Shown: positions 44,514-54,405 of the stretch, one piece after another | How the letters are laid out: the number at the start of each line of letters is the position of its first letter | Numbering within the stretch: position 1 is the stretch's first letter | Assembly (NCBI GenBank): GCA_965222695.1 | Contig: OZ244967.1 | Span: 2,170,001 to 2,234,000 of the forward strand | DNA length: 64,000 nucleotides | DNA from: UBA7957 sp965222695 | GTDB lineage: Bacteria; Pseudomonadota; Gammaproteobacteria; Granulosicoccales; Granulosicoccaceae | Direction of reading: 5' to 3' | Position numbers and translations under genes: made by a program | Notes under the pieces: model-generated | Databases searched by the model: none | What the model was told of the DNA's origin: nothing | What the model saw: only the letters and a program-made list of their open reading frames with translations

Positions 44514-45098
44514 ATGAATCGTTTAACAAAACACTCACAACGGCAGCTCTTTACCCGGCCAATTGCCAGACTCGCTCTGCTGATCCTGTCTCTCGCGTCA
44601 TTCGGGGCGGCGGCCAATTGCCGAATCAGCGATATCTATCAGACCGCGTCACCCGAAAGGTTTCAAAATTCCGGCGGCGGTACAATTACGGATAATGTTA
44701 CCGGGCTGATGTGGCAGAAATGCCTTCTTGGCCGGTCCGGCAATCTGTGCGAACAGGACAAAGCAGGATGGTATAGCTGGCCCGAAGCTCTGGATGCCGC
44801 TATGAACAATCGGGCAGCCGGATATTCCAATTGGCGGCTGCCCAATATCAAAGAACTGGCGTCTCTGATTGAATATTCCTGTATAGACCCGGCCATCGAC
44901 GAAAATCTATTCCCGCGCCCGGGTGAAATACCGGTGACCGGAGGCAAAGCGAGCTATTTAGTCTGGTCATCGACACCTTATTATGACAGCGGCTTGATTC
45001 GCTATCTGGATTTTTCAAACGGTTCGGACAACTCCATCCTTCGTTCCAACAAAGCGCTCGTAAGATTAGTTAGAGACTTACACAATAATAACCAGTAA
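44514..45098 (+). CDS. Exported DUF1566-domain protein
   Basis: 194 aa. Signal peptide (ARLALLILSLASFGAAA), then one DUF1566/Lcl domain: DNVTGLMWQKC, YSNWRLPNIKELASLIEYS, and a final LVRLVRD. Cysteines at NCRIS, WQKC, NLCEQ and YSCID could form disulfides. Directly downstream of the Calx-beta/DUF1566 lipoprotein gene and probably in its operon. Convergent with der. Function unknown. Confidence 0.8.
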   Translation: MNRLTKHSQRQLFTRPIARLALLILSLASFGAAANCRISDIYQTASPERFQNSGGGTITDNVTGLMWQKCLLGRSGNLCEQDKAGWYSWPEALDAAMNNRAAGYSNWRLPNIKELASLIEYSCIDPAIDENLFPRPGEIPVTGGKASYLVWSSTPYYDSGLIRYLDFSNGSDNSILRSNKALVRLVRDLHNNNQ

Positions 45099-45109
45099 GC
45101 TTTTGATAT

Positions 45110-46513
45110 TTAAATTTTTTTTCTTGTTCTACCCATCGTCTTTTTGAGTTTGTGTTTCTGCAGTGGCGTTAAACGGCCAGGTTTAGATTGGAAAGGATTT
45201 TCTTTTCCACTGAACGCGATCCGTAAAGGGGTTCCGAACAACCCCAATTCTTTCTGGAAATAGTTCATCAAGTATTTTTTATAGCTCGCGGGAACTTTAT
45301 CCACCTGATTACCGTGAACCACCACAATGGGCGGATTGGAACCGCCTTGATGAGCGTAACGCAATTTGATTCGACGACGGTTGATCAACGGTGGCTGATG
45401 TTCAGATACCGCGTGCTGCAGCATCCTTGTCAACATCGGAGTCGCCAAACTGATCATAGCCGAGTCGTAGGCCTTGTTGATGGATGTAAAGAGTTGATTG
45501 ACGCCACTGCCACGCAATGCAGAGATAAAATGGATCCGGGTGAAATTCAGAAAAGCGGTCCGGCGTTTGAGATCCAGCTTTACTTTCTCTCTCCGATCAC
45601 CGTCCATATCGTCCCACTTATTGACAACCACGATCAGCGAACGCCCCTTCTCAATGATGTAGCCAATCAGATTCAGATCCTGATCGGTGATTCCTTCGGT
45701 CGCATCCATCATCAGCAGGCAGACATTGCTATGCTCAATCGCATTTAAAGTCTTGATGACACTAAATTTTTCAACAACTTCAGACACCTTTCCACGCCGC
45801 CTTACACCGGCCGTATCAATCAAGGTATAGAGGCGTTTCCCTTTTTGAAAAGGCACTTGAATAACGTCTCTGGTGGTTCCCGGCTTATTAAATGCAAGTA
45901 CGCGATCCTGGCCGATAATTCGATTGATCAGCGTTGACTTACCTACATTGGGACGTCCGACAATGCCGACTCTGATGCGCTTGTCCTGCATCTGAGGCTG
46001 CCTCGCGACAGAGTCTCCACCGATATTGAGCTGGCCGGCAATTCGTTCCAGCATCGATTGAAGACCGCGATTGTGTACAGCGGCAATACAGACCGGCTCC
46101 GAGAAACCCAAAGCATAAAATTCGGCTCCTGCCTGTTCCTCTCCCACACCATCCACTTTATTGACCACCAATAAGACCTTGGATGAATGATGCCTGAGGG
46201 TTTTCGCTATCTGCTCATCCGTGCCGGTCAGTCCGCTGCGACCGTCAACCATTAACAGAACTATGTCCGCTTCCGCGACTGCCAGAAGCGTTTGTTCAGC
46301 CATACATTGATCGATTTCATCCTCCTCACCGCTTAACCCTCCGGTATCGACGACGGTATAGGGGAATTGTCCGAGTTTTCCGTCGCCGTATTTTCGATCG
46401 CGGGTTAAGCCGGGGAAATCGGCAACCAAGGCATCCATTGACTTTGTCAGCTTATTAAAAAGAGTGGATTTACCGACATTTGGCCTGCCCACCAAAACAA
46501 TCACAGGCTTCAT
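45110..46513 (-). CDS. der: Ribosome-assembly GTPase Der (EngA)
   Basis: 467 aa from the ATG at 46513, which aligns with known Der starts; an extension to 46558 is unlikely. Two tandem GTPase domains, each with GRPNVGKST (near residue 8 and near residue 186), switch II DTGG and DTAG, and NKxD (VVNKVDG, VVNKWDD). A KH-like C-terminal domain (RIKLRYAHQGGSNPP, VPASYKKYLMNYFQKEL) completes it. It works in 50S subunit maturation. In many gammaproteobacteria it directly follows bamB; here a plus-strand gene intervenes. Confidence 0.97.
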   Translation of the reverse strand: MKPVIVLVGRPNVGKSTLFNKLTKSMDALVADFPGLTRDRKYGDGKLGQFPYTVVDTGGLSGEEDEIDQCMAEQTLLAVAEADIVLLMVDGRSGLTGTDEQIAKTLRHHSSKVLLVVNKVDGVGEEQAGAEFYALGFSEPVCIAAVHNRGLQSMLERIAGQLNIGGDSVARQPQMQDKRIRVGIVGRPNVGKSTLINRIIGQDRVLAFNKPGTTRDVIQVPFQKGKRLYTLIDTAGVRRRGKVSEVVEKFSVIKTLNAIEHSNVCLLMMDATEGITDQDLNLIGYIIEKGRSLIVVVNKWDDMDGDRREKVKLDLKRRTAFLNFTRIHFISALRGSGVNQLFTSINKAYDSAMISLATPMLTRMLQHAVSEHQPPLINRRRIKLRYAHQGGSNPPIVVVHGNQVDKVPASYKKYLMNYFQKELGLFGTPLRIAFSGKENPFQSKPGRLTPLQKHKLKKTMGRTRKKI

Positions 46514-46861
46514 TATTAGGCTCAAGATTCCGTACAGAAACGCCGGCGATTGTCTCATGAAACAGACAAAATACGTAATACTTACAATAAAAAAATGCCG
46601 TTTATCTCAGTTCTTTCCTGTTGAGACCGACAACCGGAATTCCGGTCACCCTATCTATCGCCGTCCAGTTACAAACGGACTAAAACTTCCCATCGGGCAG
46701 CCGCTATAAAAAGGGCAATTTTCTAAACGACGAAACACGAATAAGTGACCATGCCGGTACGGCTTGGAGTGAAACGAAATCAGCCATTGTCCCATGCCGA
46801 TTCTTCAACGCAGAAGGCGAGATCCAAGGATGTACGCATTCCCTGAACGACGTGAGTTTCA
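46514..46861. other. Divergent gap between der and the GGDEF-EAL gene
   Basis: About 350 bp with no supported gene. It should hold promoters in both directions. I see no repeat or insertion scar at either side that would explain how the GGDEF-EAL gene came to lie here. Confidence 0.5.
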
Positions 46862-49252
46862 ATGTCACCAGAATCGCCCTGCGAACCGGGTTTTCCGATG
46901 AGTCAAAGGGAAAATAGCCCATCGGTTTCGAAACTTGAGGTCGGTTCATTCCTGGTGATTCTGGTTGCAGGCGTACTGTTCGGCTATTTCATCTATCATC
47001 GGACCGGTTACATTGAAGAATCCGAATCACTCAGTCTGATACAGCAGCAAAGGAATATCGCCGATATTATTCATACATTGGAAAGAGTCAGCCAGACTTT
47101 TGCCATTGAGAAGGGATTTAATGAGCTAACCAGCCGTCAAAAGATCCATGACAGTATCGACAATGCGGAAGCCGAAATCAGCCGGCTTAGCAGTGAAAAC
47201 TCAAAACCCGATGAAAAAAACCGTGAGCTGCTCATTTCCGTCAAACCTGTATTAGATGATGTACAACAGTGGCTGACCGAAGGCAGCGATCAATTTGAAC
47301 CGGATTCGGATCTGGTGTTCGAATTGTCGGCCACACGTTTGAATACTTCTCTGGATGACTATCGCGAGCGGCAACAACAAATCATCAATCAGCAGACAAC
47401 AGCCATTTCCGCTTATCACAATCAGTTGGACGGGTTCCGCCGCAGTGTACTGACTTTGTTACTCGGCACGATCAGCCTGATCATTCTAATTATCTCGCTG
47501 AATATGAAAAAGCGCCAATCACAGAGCAAACTAGCCGCAGAGCGCAAACTGATTTCTGATTCGGTGAATAATCTGGAGGAAGGTGTAGTGCTCACCGATA
47601 AGAATGACCATTGCCTGGTCATTAATGAAACACTGTCAAAATTATGCCCCAAACTCAACAGCAAGCTGGAAATCGGTAAACCCTTTGATGACGCTTTTGC
47701 CAATAGCATCAATCGTGGAGATTTGTGTTTAATTGAAGTGCAGACTCTGCAGTTGATCGAACACAATGTAGTGGAAGATGGGGCGCAAAAAACTGAGACT
47801 CCCCGCGAGTATCTGACCGAATCCGGAGTATTTTTGAGAATTACCAAGCGTGATGCCAAAAATGCCGGAAAAATTATCACGTTTTCGGACATCACTTATC
47901 TGAAAATCGCCCAGAAACAATTACATAGACAGGCGACGAAAGACGGACTAACCGGACTTGCAAATCGTACCCATTTTATCAGTAAGCTGGACGAAGCGAT
48001 TAATCGAAGCAAAAGACACGGACATAAGATTGCATTAATGACATTCGATCTGGATAAGTTTAAACATGTCAACGACACTTTCGGCCACGCAGTAGGAGAT
48101 GAATTACTTAGATCCGTAGCCCAGCGTATCCGCGATAATCTGCGCGAGATCGATGTCTCAGCCCGCATGGGAGGGGACGAATTCGCTGCCTACCTGGATC
48201 AAATCAAGGACGTACGTGAAGTCAGGATTACCGCTGACAGACTGATCGAACAACTGCATCAACGGCTGGAAATCGATGGAATCGATGTGGAAGTCAGCTC
48301 AAGTATCGGCATAGCGCTTTTCCCCGATGATGCTGAAGATCTCAGCGTGTTAATGAAACATGCCGACTCTGCGTGTTACCAAGCAAAGCAAATGGGCCGC
48401 AATAACCATCAAATATACAACTGTGACATGAAAGTCCGGGCCATACAACAAATGACGATGGAATCCAGGTTGCGTAACGCCTTAAACGAAAACAATCTGT
48501 CATTGAATTACCAACCGATGTTACAGCTGGCGGATAATACCATTGTCGGACTGGAGGCATTTCTCCGCTGGAATGATCCGAAACTGGGCAATGTCAGGCC
48601 TGATCACTTTATTCCGCTTGCGGAAAAAACCGGCTTAATCGCGCAAATCGGTGAATGGGTCATTCGCCAGGCTTGCAGGCAAATCCGTATCTGGATGGAC
48701 CTCAACCAAAGTCAGCTGCAAGTGGCCATCAATATCTCACCCGCACAATTCCGTTTGCACAATCTTCTGGACATTATCGATAAAGCACTTGATGACTATG
48801 CAATATCGCCGGATATGCTGGCTCTGGAAATTACCGAAACGGTCATAATGAGTGATTTACACAAAGCTGTGGAAACACTTAAGGAACTGGGAAATCGCGG
48901 ATTAACCCTGGTGATAGATGATTTCGGCGTGGGATCCTCATCTATCCACCGGTTAAAAGAACTTCACATTCACGCTCTGAAAATCGATCAATCCTTTGTT
49001 AAAGACCTTCAAGACTCTCAGGATGCACAGGAAATTACCGGTGCCATTATTGCAATTGCACAAAAACTTCACCTGAAAACCATTGCCGAAGGCGTCGAAA
49101 CCGAGCAGCAGAGCGCGATACTCAGGAGACTGGGTTGCGATGTGATACAAGGCTATCTGGTACAGAAGCCAAGATCGGCCTCGGAACTTCAGGAAATGAT
49201 GCTTGCAGACAGTACTTCTTCCTCAGAATACGAGCGGCGACGAATTCAGTAA
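46862..49252 (+). CDS. Membrane-bound GGDEF-EAL cyclic-di-GMP protein
   Basis: Up to 796 aa (an ATG at 46898 is an alternative start). First membrane helix near residues 27-45, a periplasmic helical region of about 150 residues, second helix near 200-218 (LTLLLGTISLIILIISL), then a PAS-like domain, a GGDEF domain with intact MGGDEF (about 437-442) and an EAL domain. The EAL signature reads EAF, but the catalytic Glu is kept and downstream motifs NISPAQF, EITETVI, IDDFGVG, KIDQSFV and EGVET are present. Both activities are possible. The gene lies between bamB and der in the opposite direction. Confidence 0.92.
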   Translation: MSPESPCEPGFPMSQRENSPSVSKLEVGSFLVILVAGVLFGYFIYHRTGYIEESESLSLIQQQRNIADIIHTLERVSQTFAIEKGFNELTSRQKIHDSIDNAEAEISRLSSENSKPDEKNRELLISVKPVLDDVQQWLTEGSDQFEPDSDLVFELSATRLNTSLDDYRERQQQIINQQTTAISAYHNQLDGFRRSVLTLLLGTISLIILIISLNMKKRQSQSKLAAERKLISDSVNNLEEGVVLTDKNDHCLVINETLSKLCPKLNSKLEIGKPFDDAFANSINRGDLCLIEVQTLQLIEHNVVEDGAQKTETPREYLTESGVFLRITKRDAKNAGKIITFSDITYLKIAQKQLHRQATKDGLTGLANRTHFISKLDEAINRSKRHGHKIALMTFDLDKFKHVNDTFGHAVGDELLRSVAQRIRDNLREIDVSARMGGDEFAAYLDQIKDVREVRITADRLIEQLHQRLEIDGIDVEVSSSIGIALFPDDAEDLSVLMKHADSACYQAKQMGRNNHQIYNCDMKVRAIQQMTMESRLRNALNENNLSLNYQPMLQLADNTIVGLEAFLRWNDPKLGNVRPDHFIPLAEKTGLIAQIGEWVIRQACRQIRIWMDLNQSQLQVAINISPAQFRLHNLLDIIDKALDDYAISPDMLALEITETVIMSDLHKAVETLKELGNRGLTLVIDDFGVGSSSIHRLKELHIHALKIDQSFVKDLQDSQDAQEITGAIIAIAQKLHLKTIAEGVETEQQSAILRRLGCDVIQGYLVQKPRSASELQEMMLADSTSSSEYERRRIQ

Positions 49253-49271
49253 TTTCATTAGCTGCAACCGC

Positions 49272-50420
49272 TTAAAAATTATCTGCGATTTCGCCGATTT
49301 TCAACGATTGCAATACTCCACCCTGGGACAATACAATCACCTGATCTCCATCCAGTATTGGAGCTGCAATAATAGGCGAGCTGTCGATCTGTGCCCTGCC
49401 GACTGTACTGCCATCATATTTGGAGAGTAAATGCAGATACCCCTCCAGATCCCCCACAAGAATATAGTCTTCATAAGGAACGGGTCTGGTTAAACGACGC
49501 CCTTCCAGCTTTTCCATTTTCCACATGGAGGACCCGGTGCGTTTATCCAACGCCCAGACATAGCCATCAGGCTCACTGACGTAGACGATTTTATCGTCAA
49601 CACCTACTCCGCTGGTCGAAGACATTTCTCTCGACCAAACGATGCTTCCCCGTTGTGGCTCGATTTGCGCAAGCTTGCCCCGATAATTTACGGCGTAGAT
49701 AAACTGCTGGTCGATGATAATATCCCCATCGACATCGACCAGTCTTTCTATCTCCGATCGACCTTCCGGTCTAGAAATCTGAGTCCGCCAGATTGGCTTC
49801 CCGTCCTGCAGCGTGAGTGCCAGCAGATTTCCATCATCCAGTCCCAGCAACACACCTCCCGGTACAATCAGTGGACTAGAGTAACCATGCAAAGTCAGGA
49901 CAGGCACTTGAAACTGATACCTCCAGATATCGGTTCCGTCGCCGGCGTTCAACGCAATGATATTGCCATCGTTAGTTCTTAGTACAACCGTATCCAGGGC
50001 TGCGGCGGGAGGAGCCAGTATTTCGGATGAAAACTGCCGCTCCCAGACAACCTCGCCGTTGTCTTTCGACAAGGCAAACACATGCCCTTCAAAGCTGTTA
50101 ACATAGAGGCGGGAACCGTCCCCGCTGACACCGGCAATAAGTTTCTGCTTCAGATTTCTCGCCCACAGCTCTTTACCGCTGATTCTGTCGATTCTTTGAA
50201 CTTGCCCGTTATAACCCGCGGCGAATACCGCGTCACCGTCCACATGCGGAGAAAAGTGCTCCGCTGAATCGCTTCGTGCTGAACCGACGTCGGCCGTCCA
50301 CAAGGTATCGGCTTTTGCAATTGCCTTAAATTCGATGAGTTCAGCCGGTTCTATGACTTCCCCATCCGACGCGCAGCCGATCAATAAAGAAATCAGCATC
50401 AAAAGTGGTATCAGTTGCAT
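49272..50420 (-). CDS. bamB: Outer-membrane assembly lipoprotein BamB
   Basis: 382 aa. Lipobox LLIGC (Cys16), then an eight-bladed PQQ-type beta-propeller (repeats such as GKELWARNLKQ, GEVVWERQFS, GTDIWRYQFQ, GKPIWRTQIS, GSIVWSREMS, GSSMWKMEKL). It belongs to the BAM complex that inserts outer-membrane proteins. Its ATG shares a base with the yfgM stop (TGATG), so the two are coupled. Last gene of the long minus-strand cluster; convergent with the GGDEF-EAL gene at 20 bp. Confidence 0.95.
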   Translation of the reverse strand: MQLIPLLMLISLLIGCASDGEVIEPAELIEFKAIAKADTLWTADVGSARSDSAEHFSPHVDGDAVFAAGYNGQVQRIDRISGKELWARNLKQKLIAGVSGDGSRLYVNSFEGHVFALSKDNGEVVWERQFSSEILAPPAAALDTVVLRTNDGNIIALNAGDGTDIWRYQFQVPVLTLHGYSSPLIVPGGVLLGLDDGNLLALTLQDGKPIWRTQISRPEGRSEIERLVDVDGDIIIDQQFIYAVNYRGKLAQIEPQRGSIVWSREMSSTSGVGVDDKIVYVSEPDGYVWALDKRTGSSMWKMEKLEGRRLTRPVPYEDYILVGDLEGYLHLLSKYDGSTVGRAQIDSSPIIAAPILDGDQVIVLSQGGVLQSLKIGEIADNF

Positions 50421-51085
50421 CAGCTTTCGTCTTTGTCCATATTCGAGTCGACAGTTTCTTCAACGGCCAGATCATCCAATTTCATCCCGAGAAGGTTCGG
50501 ATCGGCGCTTGCATTACCACTCGCTTGAGCCTTCTGATAGGACTCGCGAGCCTTTCCGACCTCTCCCTTGGCCAGATAAATATCCCCATTCACTTCAGCA
50601 ACCATTGCAGAAAACGCCAGAGGAGGAGATTCCGGCAAGACTTCAAGCGCACCATCCGGATCTCCGCTTGCCAATAACACTCTTGCTTTTCGAATCCGGG
50701 CCACGATTTTCATTTCTTCCAAGCCGGCATAGTCTGCCACCCATTGCAAAACGTCGGCAGCAGCGTCCAGCTGATTTTCTTCAACCAACGACTTCGCGTC
50801 GAGCAGACTCGCCATGGCGGCAAACGCCGATGCTGAATGATCTTCCCGCAGACCGGCCGCCATTGTATTTACGGCCTCGCTGTCACCCGATACCATCGCC
50901 TCGGTGATCTTTGTAAAAATTTCCGAAGCGGTTACGGCTTGAGAATTCTGATAGGAAATCCAGCCTCTCCAGGAAAAAATTCCAGCCACGCCCAAAATCA
51001 CGCCCAGTAAAACGGATTTACCGTTTTCCTTCCACCACTGCTTTAAGGCTTCGACCTGCTGTTCTTCGGTTTCGTAGTCGCTCAC
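50420..51085 (-). CDS. yfgM: YfgM, inner-membrane TPR ancillary translocon protein
   Basis: 221 aa. Short cytoplasmic N-terminus (ETEEQQVEALKQWWKENGKS), one membrane helix (VLLGVILGVAGIFSWRGW), then a periplasmic TPR-like helical domain. E. coli YfgM associates with SecYEG and PpiD and helps hand exported proteins to chaperones. Position between hisS and bamB is conserved across gammaproteobacteria. Confidence 0.92.
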   Translation of the reverse strand: MSDYETEEQQVEALKQWWKENGKSVLLGVILGVAGIFSWRGWISYQNSQAVTASEIFTKITEAMVSGDSEAVNTMAAGLREDHSASAFAAMASLLDAKSLVEENQLDAAADVLQWVADYAGLEEMKIVARIRKARVLLASGDPDGALEVLPESPPLAFSAMVAEVNGDIYLAKGEVGKARESYQKAQASGNASADPNLLGMKLDDLAVEETVDSNMDKDES

Positions 51086-51104
51086 GAATATACTCCCAAT
51101 CGAT

Positions 51105-52388
51105 TCATCTGTACTCTATAGCCTTGTTTAACAATTGCGCAAGCTCGTCCCGCGAAACGACATCTTGCTCACGTTCTTCCCGTAAATATTTTACGGTGAC
51201 GGTATTATCCGCCAGTTCCTGTTCTGCCAGAATGAGGGCGATCTGTGCGCCACTTTTATCCGCTTTTTTGAACTGGCTCTTCATACTTCCGCCGCCGCTG
51301 TGGCAAATCAAAGCCATATGCGGCATCAACCGCCGCAGCTCTTCCGCCAATTTCAACCCGGCCAGGCTATCAATGTCTTTTCCTATAACCAGATAGACTT
51401 CCGCTTCGGCGTGTTCTCCATCTGATTGATGGGACTCCATCAACGCCAGAATTCGCTCAGCGCCCATCGCCCAACCCACGGCGGGTGTCAATTTACCACC
51501 CAGTTGCTGGGTCAGAGAATCATAACGTCCTCCGGCGCAGCATGTTCCCTGCGCACCAAGTTTTTCGGTAATCCATTCAAATACGGTATGGCTATAATAG
51601 TCGAGTCCACGGACCAATCTTGGATTGACACTGACCTCTATATCGAAACCTTCCAGCAAGTACTGTAATCGTTCAAAATGCAGGCATGACTCTTCGCTCA
51701 AGGTATCTATCAGGCGCGGTGCCTGTCCCAGCATGGCCTGCATTTGCGGGTTTTTACTGTCAAGTATCCGCAATGGGTTTGTTTCCAGGCGACGCAGACT
51801 GTCTTTATCCAGTACATCTAAATTACTGTTGAAATAACTCACCAGGCGTTCGCGGTAGAGCAATCGCTCGGAGGCGGTTCCCAGTGTATTGATTTCCAAG
51901 CGCATGTCTTCGTCCAGCCCCAGCTTTTTCCAAAGATTCGCGCTGAGCAGTATCAATTCCGCCTCTATTTCCGGACCGCTTAGCCCGTAGACCTCCGCAC
52001 CGATCTGATTAAACTGTCGATAGCGGCCTTTTTGCGGCCTCTCATACCGAAACATAGGGCCCTGGTACCAGATTCGGCTTATGGTACCGGCTTGCAGCAT
52101 ATTGTGCTCAATGGCCGCTCTGATGCATCCCGCCGTATTTTCAGGCCGCAGACTGATACTTTCTCCGTTTCGATCGGCAAATGTGTACATCTCCTTCTCG
52201 ACAATATCCGTGACTTCTCCGATTGAGCGCTGGAACAAATCAGTCTGTTCCAACAAGGGCGTACGCATTTCACGGTAGCTATAGCTGCGCATGGCCTCCC
52301 TGATATTTTTTTCCAGGAAGTGCCAGTTCGCACTCTGGGAAGGTAAAATATCGTGCATTCCTCGCAAACTTTTTATGGATGTATTCAT
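51105..52388 (-). CDS. hisS: Histidyl-tRNA synthetase
   Basis: Class II synthetase, 427 aa. Motif 1/2 blocks include YSYREMRTPLLEQTDLF and WYQGPMFRYERPQKGRYRQF, the histidine-binding LVRGLDYYSHTVFEW, and CCAGGRYDSL; motif 3 is AVGWAMGAERI. A C-terminal anticodon-binding domain follows. All residues are intact. It starts 45 bp after rodZ, where ispG is found in most relatives. Confidence 0.97.
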   Translation of the reverse strand: MNTSIKSLRGMHDILPSQSANWHFLEKNIREAMRSYSYREMRTPLLEQTDLFQRSIGEVTDIVEKEMYTFADRNGESISLRPENTAGCIRAAIEHNMLQAGTISRIWYQGPMFRYERPQKGRYRQFNQIGAEVYGLSGPEIEAELILLSANLWKKLGLDEDMRLEINTLGTASERLLYRERLVSYFNSNLDVLDKDSLRRLETNPLRILDSKNPQMQAMLGQAPRLIDTLSEESCLHFERLQYLLEGFDIEVSVNPRLVRGLDYYSHTVFEWITEKLGAQGTCCAGGRYDSLTQQLGGKLTPAVGWAMGAERILALMESHQSDGEHAEAEVYLVIGKDIDSLAGLKLAEELRRLMPHMALICHSGGGSMKSQFKKADKSGAQIALILAEQELADNTVTVKYLREEREQDVVSRDELAQLLNKAIEYR

Positions 52389-52433
52389 GATACCTGCAAA
52401 AAGACGAGTTCTCGGCCGGACGAAGCCTGTAGA

Positions 52434-53654
52434 CTATTTATGCGTAGACCCGTCCGGTTCTATAATAAATCGGGCCGTTTTGGATTTGCGGATGTGAGAA
52501 GAGAACTGGAGTTGTTCACCATTTAATGTGACTTCAATTCCCGGAGCAAATCCGAAAACCACGTTAAAAGGTGCTATGCCTTGTAATTTTCTCGGTGTCC
52601 CGCTGGTCAGCAGACCGTACATCAGGCGGTTTGAATTGGCATCGATCACCGAAACCCAGGATTCTTCCTGAGCTTTCAACAACAAAATATCCGCAACGCC
52701 TTCTACCGATAGCCCCGGCGTTGCATTTTCGCCCCCCTTAAGAGAAGCCGTGGCTGTCATACTGGAGGCAAGAACCGGCTTTCCGGATATTGTATTCCGG
52801 GTGAGATCTATAGTCCCGTTTTCCGAGCCGCTTTGTCCACTTATCGTTTCTGCGATAACCTCGGCTGAGGATATGGATTCCGCCGATTCGGTTGCAGTCT
52901 GGCTCAGATCCGTACTGTCAGATAATATCCCGTCAGCGGCCGGTTCTGAATTGAGATTCGCAAATTCAGCAACCGAGAAATTGACCGTCTCCACCGATAC
53001 CATGGTTTGAGAATCCCCGGGGTTCAATGGGTTTGGGTTCACGGCACTCCCCTTATTCGTTGTGGTAGCGACATCCGCTGTCGGGTCAAGCTCACTCTTG
53101 TTGCCGCTGTCTTTGAACAGATCAGCGTCCGAGGGATAATCACTATCAGAACCGCCTGGAAGTGTTTGAGTCTCATCACTAGCGGATAAATCCAGTGAAT
53201 CTTCACCATTCATCAAGCCCGGGGATGGCGATTCGGATAGCGTAACAGCTTGTTCCGTCGATTCAATTTGTTGATTGTTGTGCCACCAGTAAAGTGACGC
53301 GGACAGAACAGTTGCAACCACTACCACTGTTATAGCCCGAACCAGAGGGTCCGAGCTGATCGCTTCGGCCTGGACGGATGTGATTTTATTAATCTCGGGA
53401 TCTGAATACTCTCTCCGCCCGTAAAGCTCGATCAAGGGTTCCGAATCTATCTCAAGCAATTTTGAATAGGAACGTATATAGCCTTTTACAAATGCGGGCG
53501 GCGGAAGATGATCATAATTATCATTTTCCAGATTGATGACAATTTGTTCGTCGAGGTTTATCTGTTCGCTGATATCACTATGCGTCCAGCCACGCGTTTC
53601 CCGCGCTGCGGCCAGCAATGCTCCCGGACTTTGATTGTCGGATACCTCAGTCAT
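52434..53654 (-). CDS. rodZ: Cytoskeleton protein RodZ
   Basis: 406 aa. Cytoplasmic HTH domain (residues about 10 to 75, LLAAARETRGWTHSDISEQI) that binds MreB, one membrane helix (about 107-125), a long Ser/Thr/Asp-rich periplasmic linker, and a C-terminal DUF4115 beta-domain (SWVSVIDANSNRLMYGLL, GFAPGIEVTLNGEQ). It controls rod shape. Overlaps pilW by 8 bp. Confidence 0.93.
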   Translation of the reverse strand: MTEVSDNQSPGALLAAARETRGWTHSDISEQINLDEQIVINLENDNYDHLPPPAFVKGYIRSYSKLLEIDSEPLIELYGRREYSDPEINKITSVQAEAISSDPLVRAITVVVVATVLSASLYWWHNNQQIESTEQAVTLSESPSPGLMNGEDSLDLSASDETQTLPGGSDSDYPSDADLFKDSGNKSELDPTADVATTTNKGSAVNPNPLNPGDSQTMVSVETVNFSVAEFANLNSEPAADGILSDSTDLSQTATESAESISSAEVIAETISGQSGSENGTIDLTRNTISGKPVLASSMTATASLKGGENATPGLSVEGVADILLLKAQEESWVSVIDANSNRLMYGLLTSGTPRKLQGIAPFNVVFGFAPGIEVTLNGEQLQFSSHIRKSKTARFIIEPDGSTHK

Positions 53655-54405
53655 CGATATTCGTCGTCAACAGCTCACCGGCCTGTTTTGAATTGGGATA
53701 ATTGCGTAAAAGACTGTCGGATAATTGAGTCGCTTTATTTTTATCTCCATTGGCCCGCATGATTCTGTAACCCGTCCAAAGGCTGCGGGGAGTTTCCTTC
53801 CCCAGCTTTTCATAACGCTGAAAATAAGCCGCGGCAAGATCCATGCGTTTCAACTGAAAATGTAAGTCCGCCAGATTCAGCAGCGCCGGCGCATACCGCG
53901 CATTCGTCTTTACCGCTTCGACAAGATAGGTCTCAGCCTGCGCTGTCCGGCCTGCGTCCAAAAGACATACTCCGGCATTATCCAGGGCAAACTCGGGTGT
54001 TTTGTAGTAGCGGTTTTCTACCGCCGAATCAAATTCTCTGATCGCCTCGGCAACCTTATCTTCACCGCACAAAAATACACCGTAAGCATTCCGATGACTG
54101 GCATTGAGCGGTTCCAGCTCTATCGCCCTTCTATAATGGGTGTTTGCCAGAGTCTTGTCACCGACCAATGCCTGCAATTGAGCATATCCGACATTTGCCA
54201 GGGCGTTATTTCCATCCTGGTCCAAAGCCTTTTCCAGCTTAATCCGGGCCTGCTCCAGATCGCCCTGCTTGTTCATATAGTTGATTCCCAATTGGGCATT
54301 GTATTGGGCTGCCTTTTCACGGCTCTCCCGGCTTGCGAGAGTACTTGCGCAGGCTTGCAATAGCAGGGCGGATAACAGCAGTAGAACACAGACCAAAGCC
54401 TTCAT
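53647..54405 (-). CDS. pilW: Type IV pilus biogenesis lipoprotein PilW/PilF
   Basis: 252 aa. Lipobox LLQAC (Cys19); six or so TPR motifs (QLGINYMNKQGDLEQARI, ANVGYAQLQALVGD, HRNAYGVFLCGEDKVAEA, DNAGVCLLDAGRTAQAE, LNLADLHFQLKRMDLA). It is the pilotin for PilQ secretin assembly in the outer membrane (called PilF in Pseudomonas). No other pilus genes are in the window. Overlaps rlmN by 4 bp and rodZ by 8 bp. Confidence 0.92.
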   Translation of the reverse strand: MKALVCVLLLLSALLLQACASTLASRESREKAAQYNAQLGINYMNKQGDLEQARIKLEKALDQDGNNALANVGYAQLQALVGDKTLANTHYRRAIELEPLNASHRNAYGVFLCGEDKVAEAIREFDSAVENRYYKTPEFALDNAGVCLLDAGRTAQAETYLVEAVKTNARYAPALLNLADLHFQLKRMDLAAAYFQRYEKLGKETPRSLWTGYRIMRANGDKNKATQLSDSLLRNYPNSKQAGELLTTNIDD

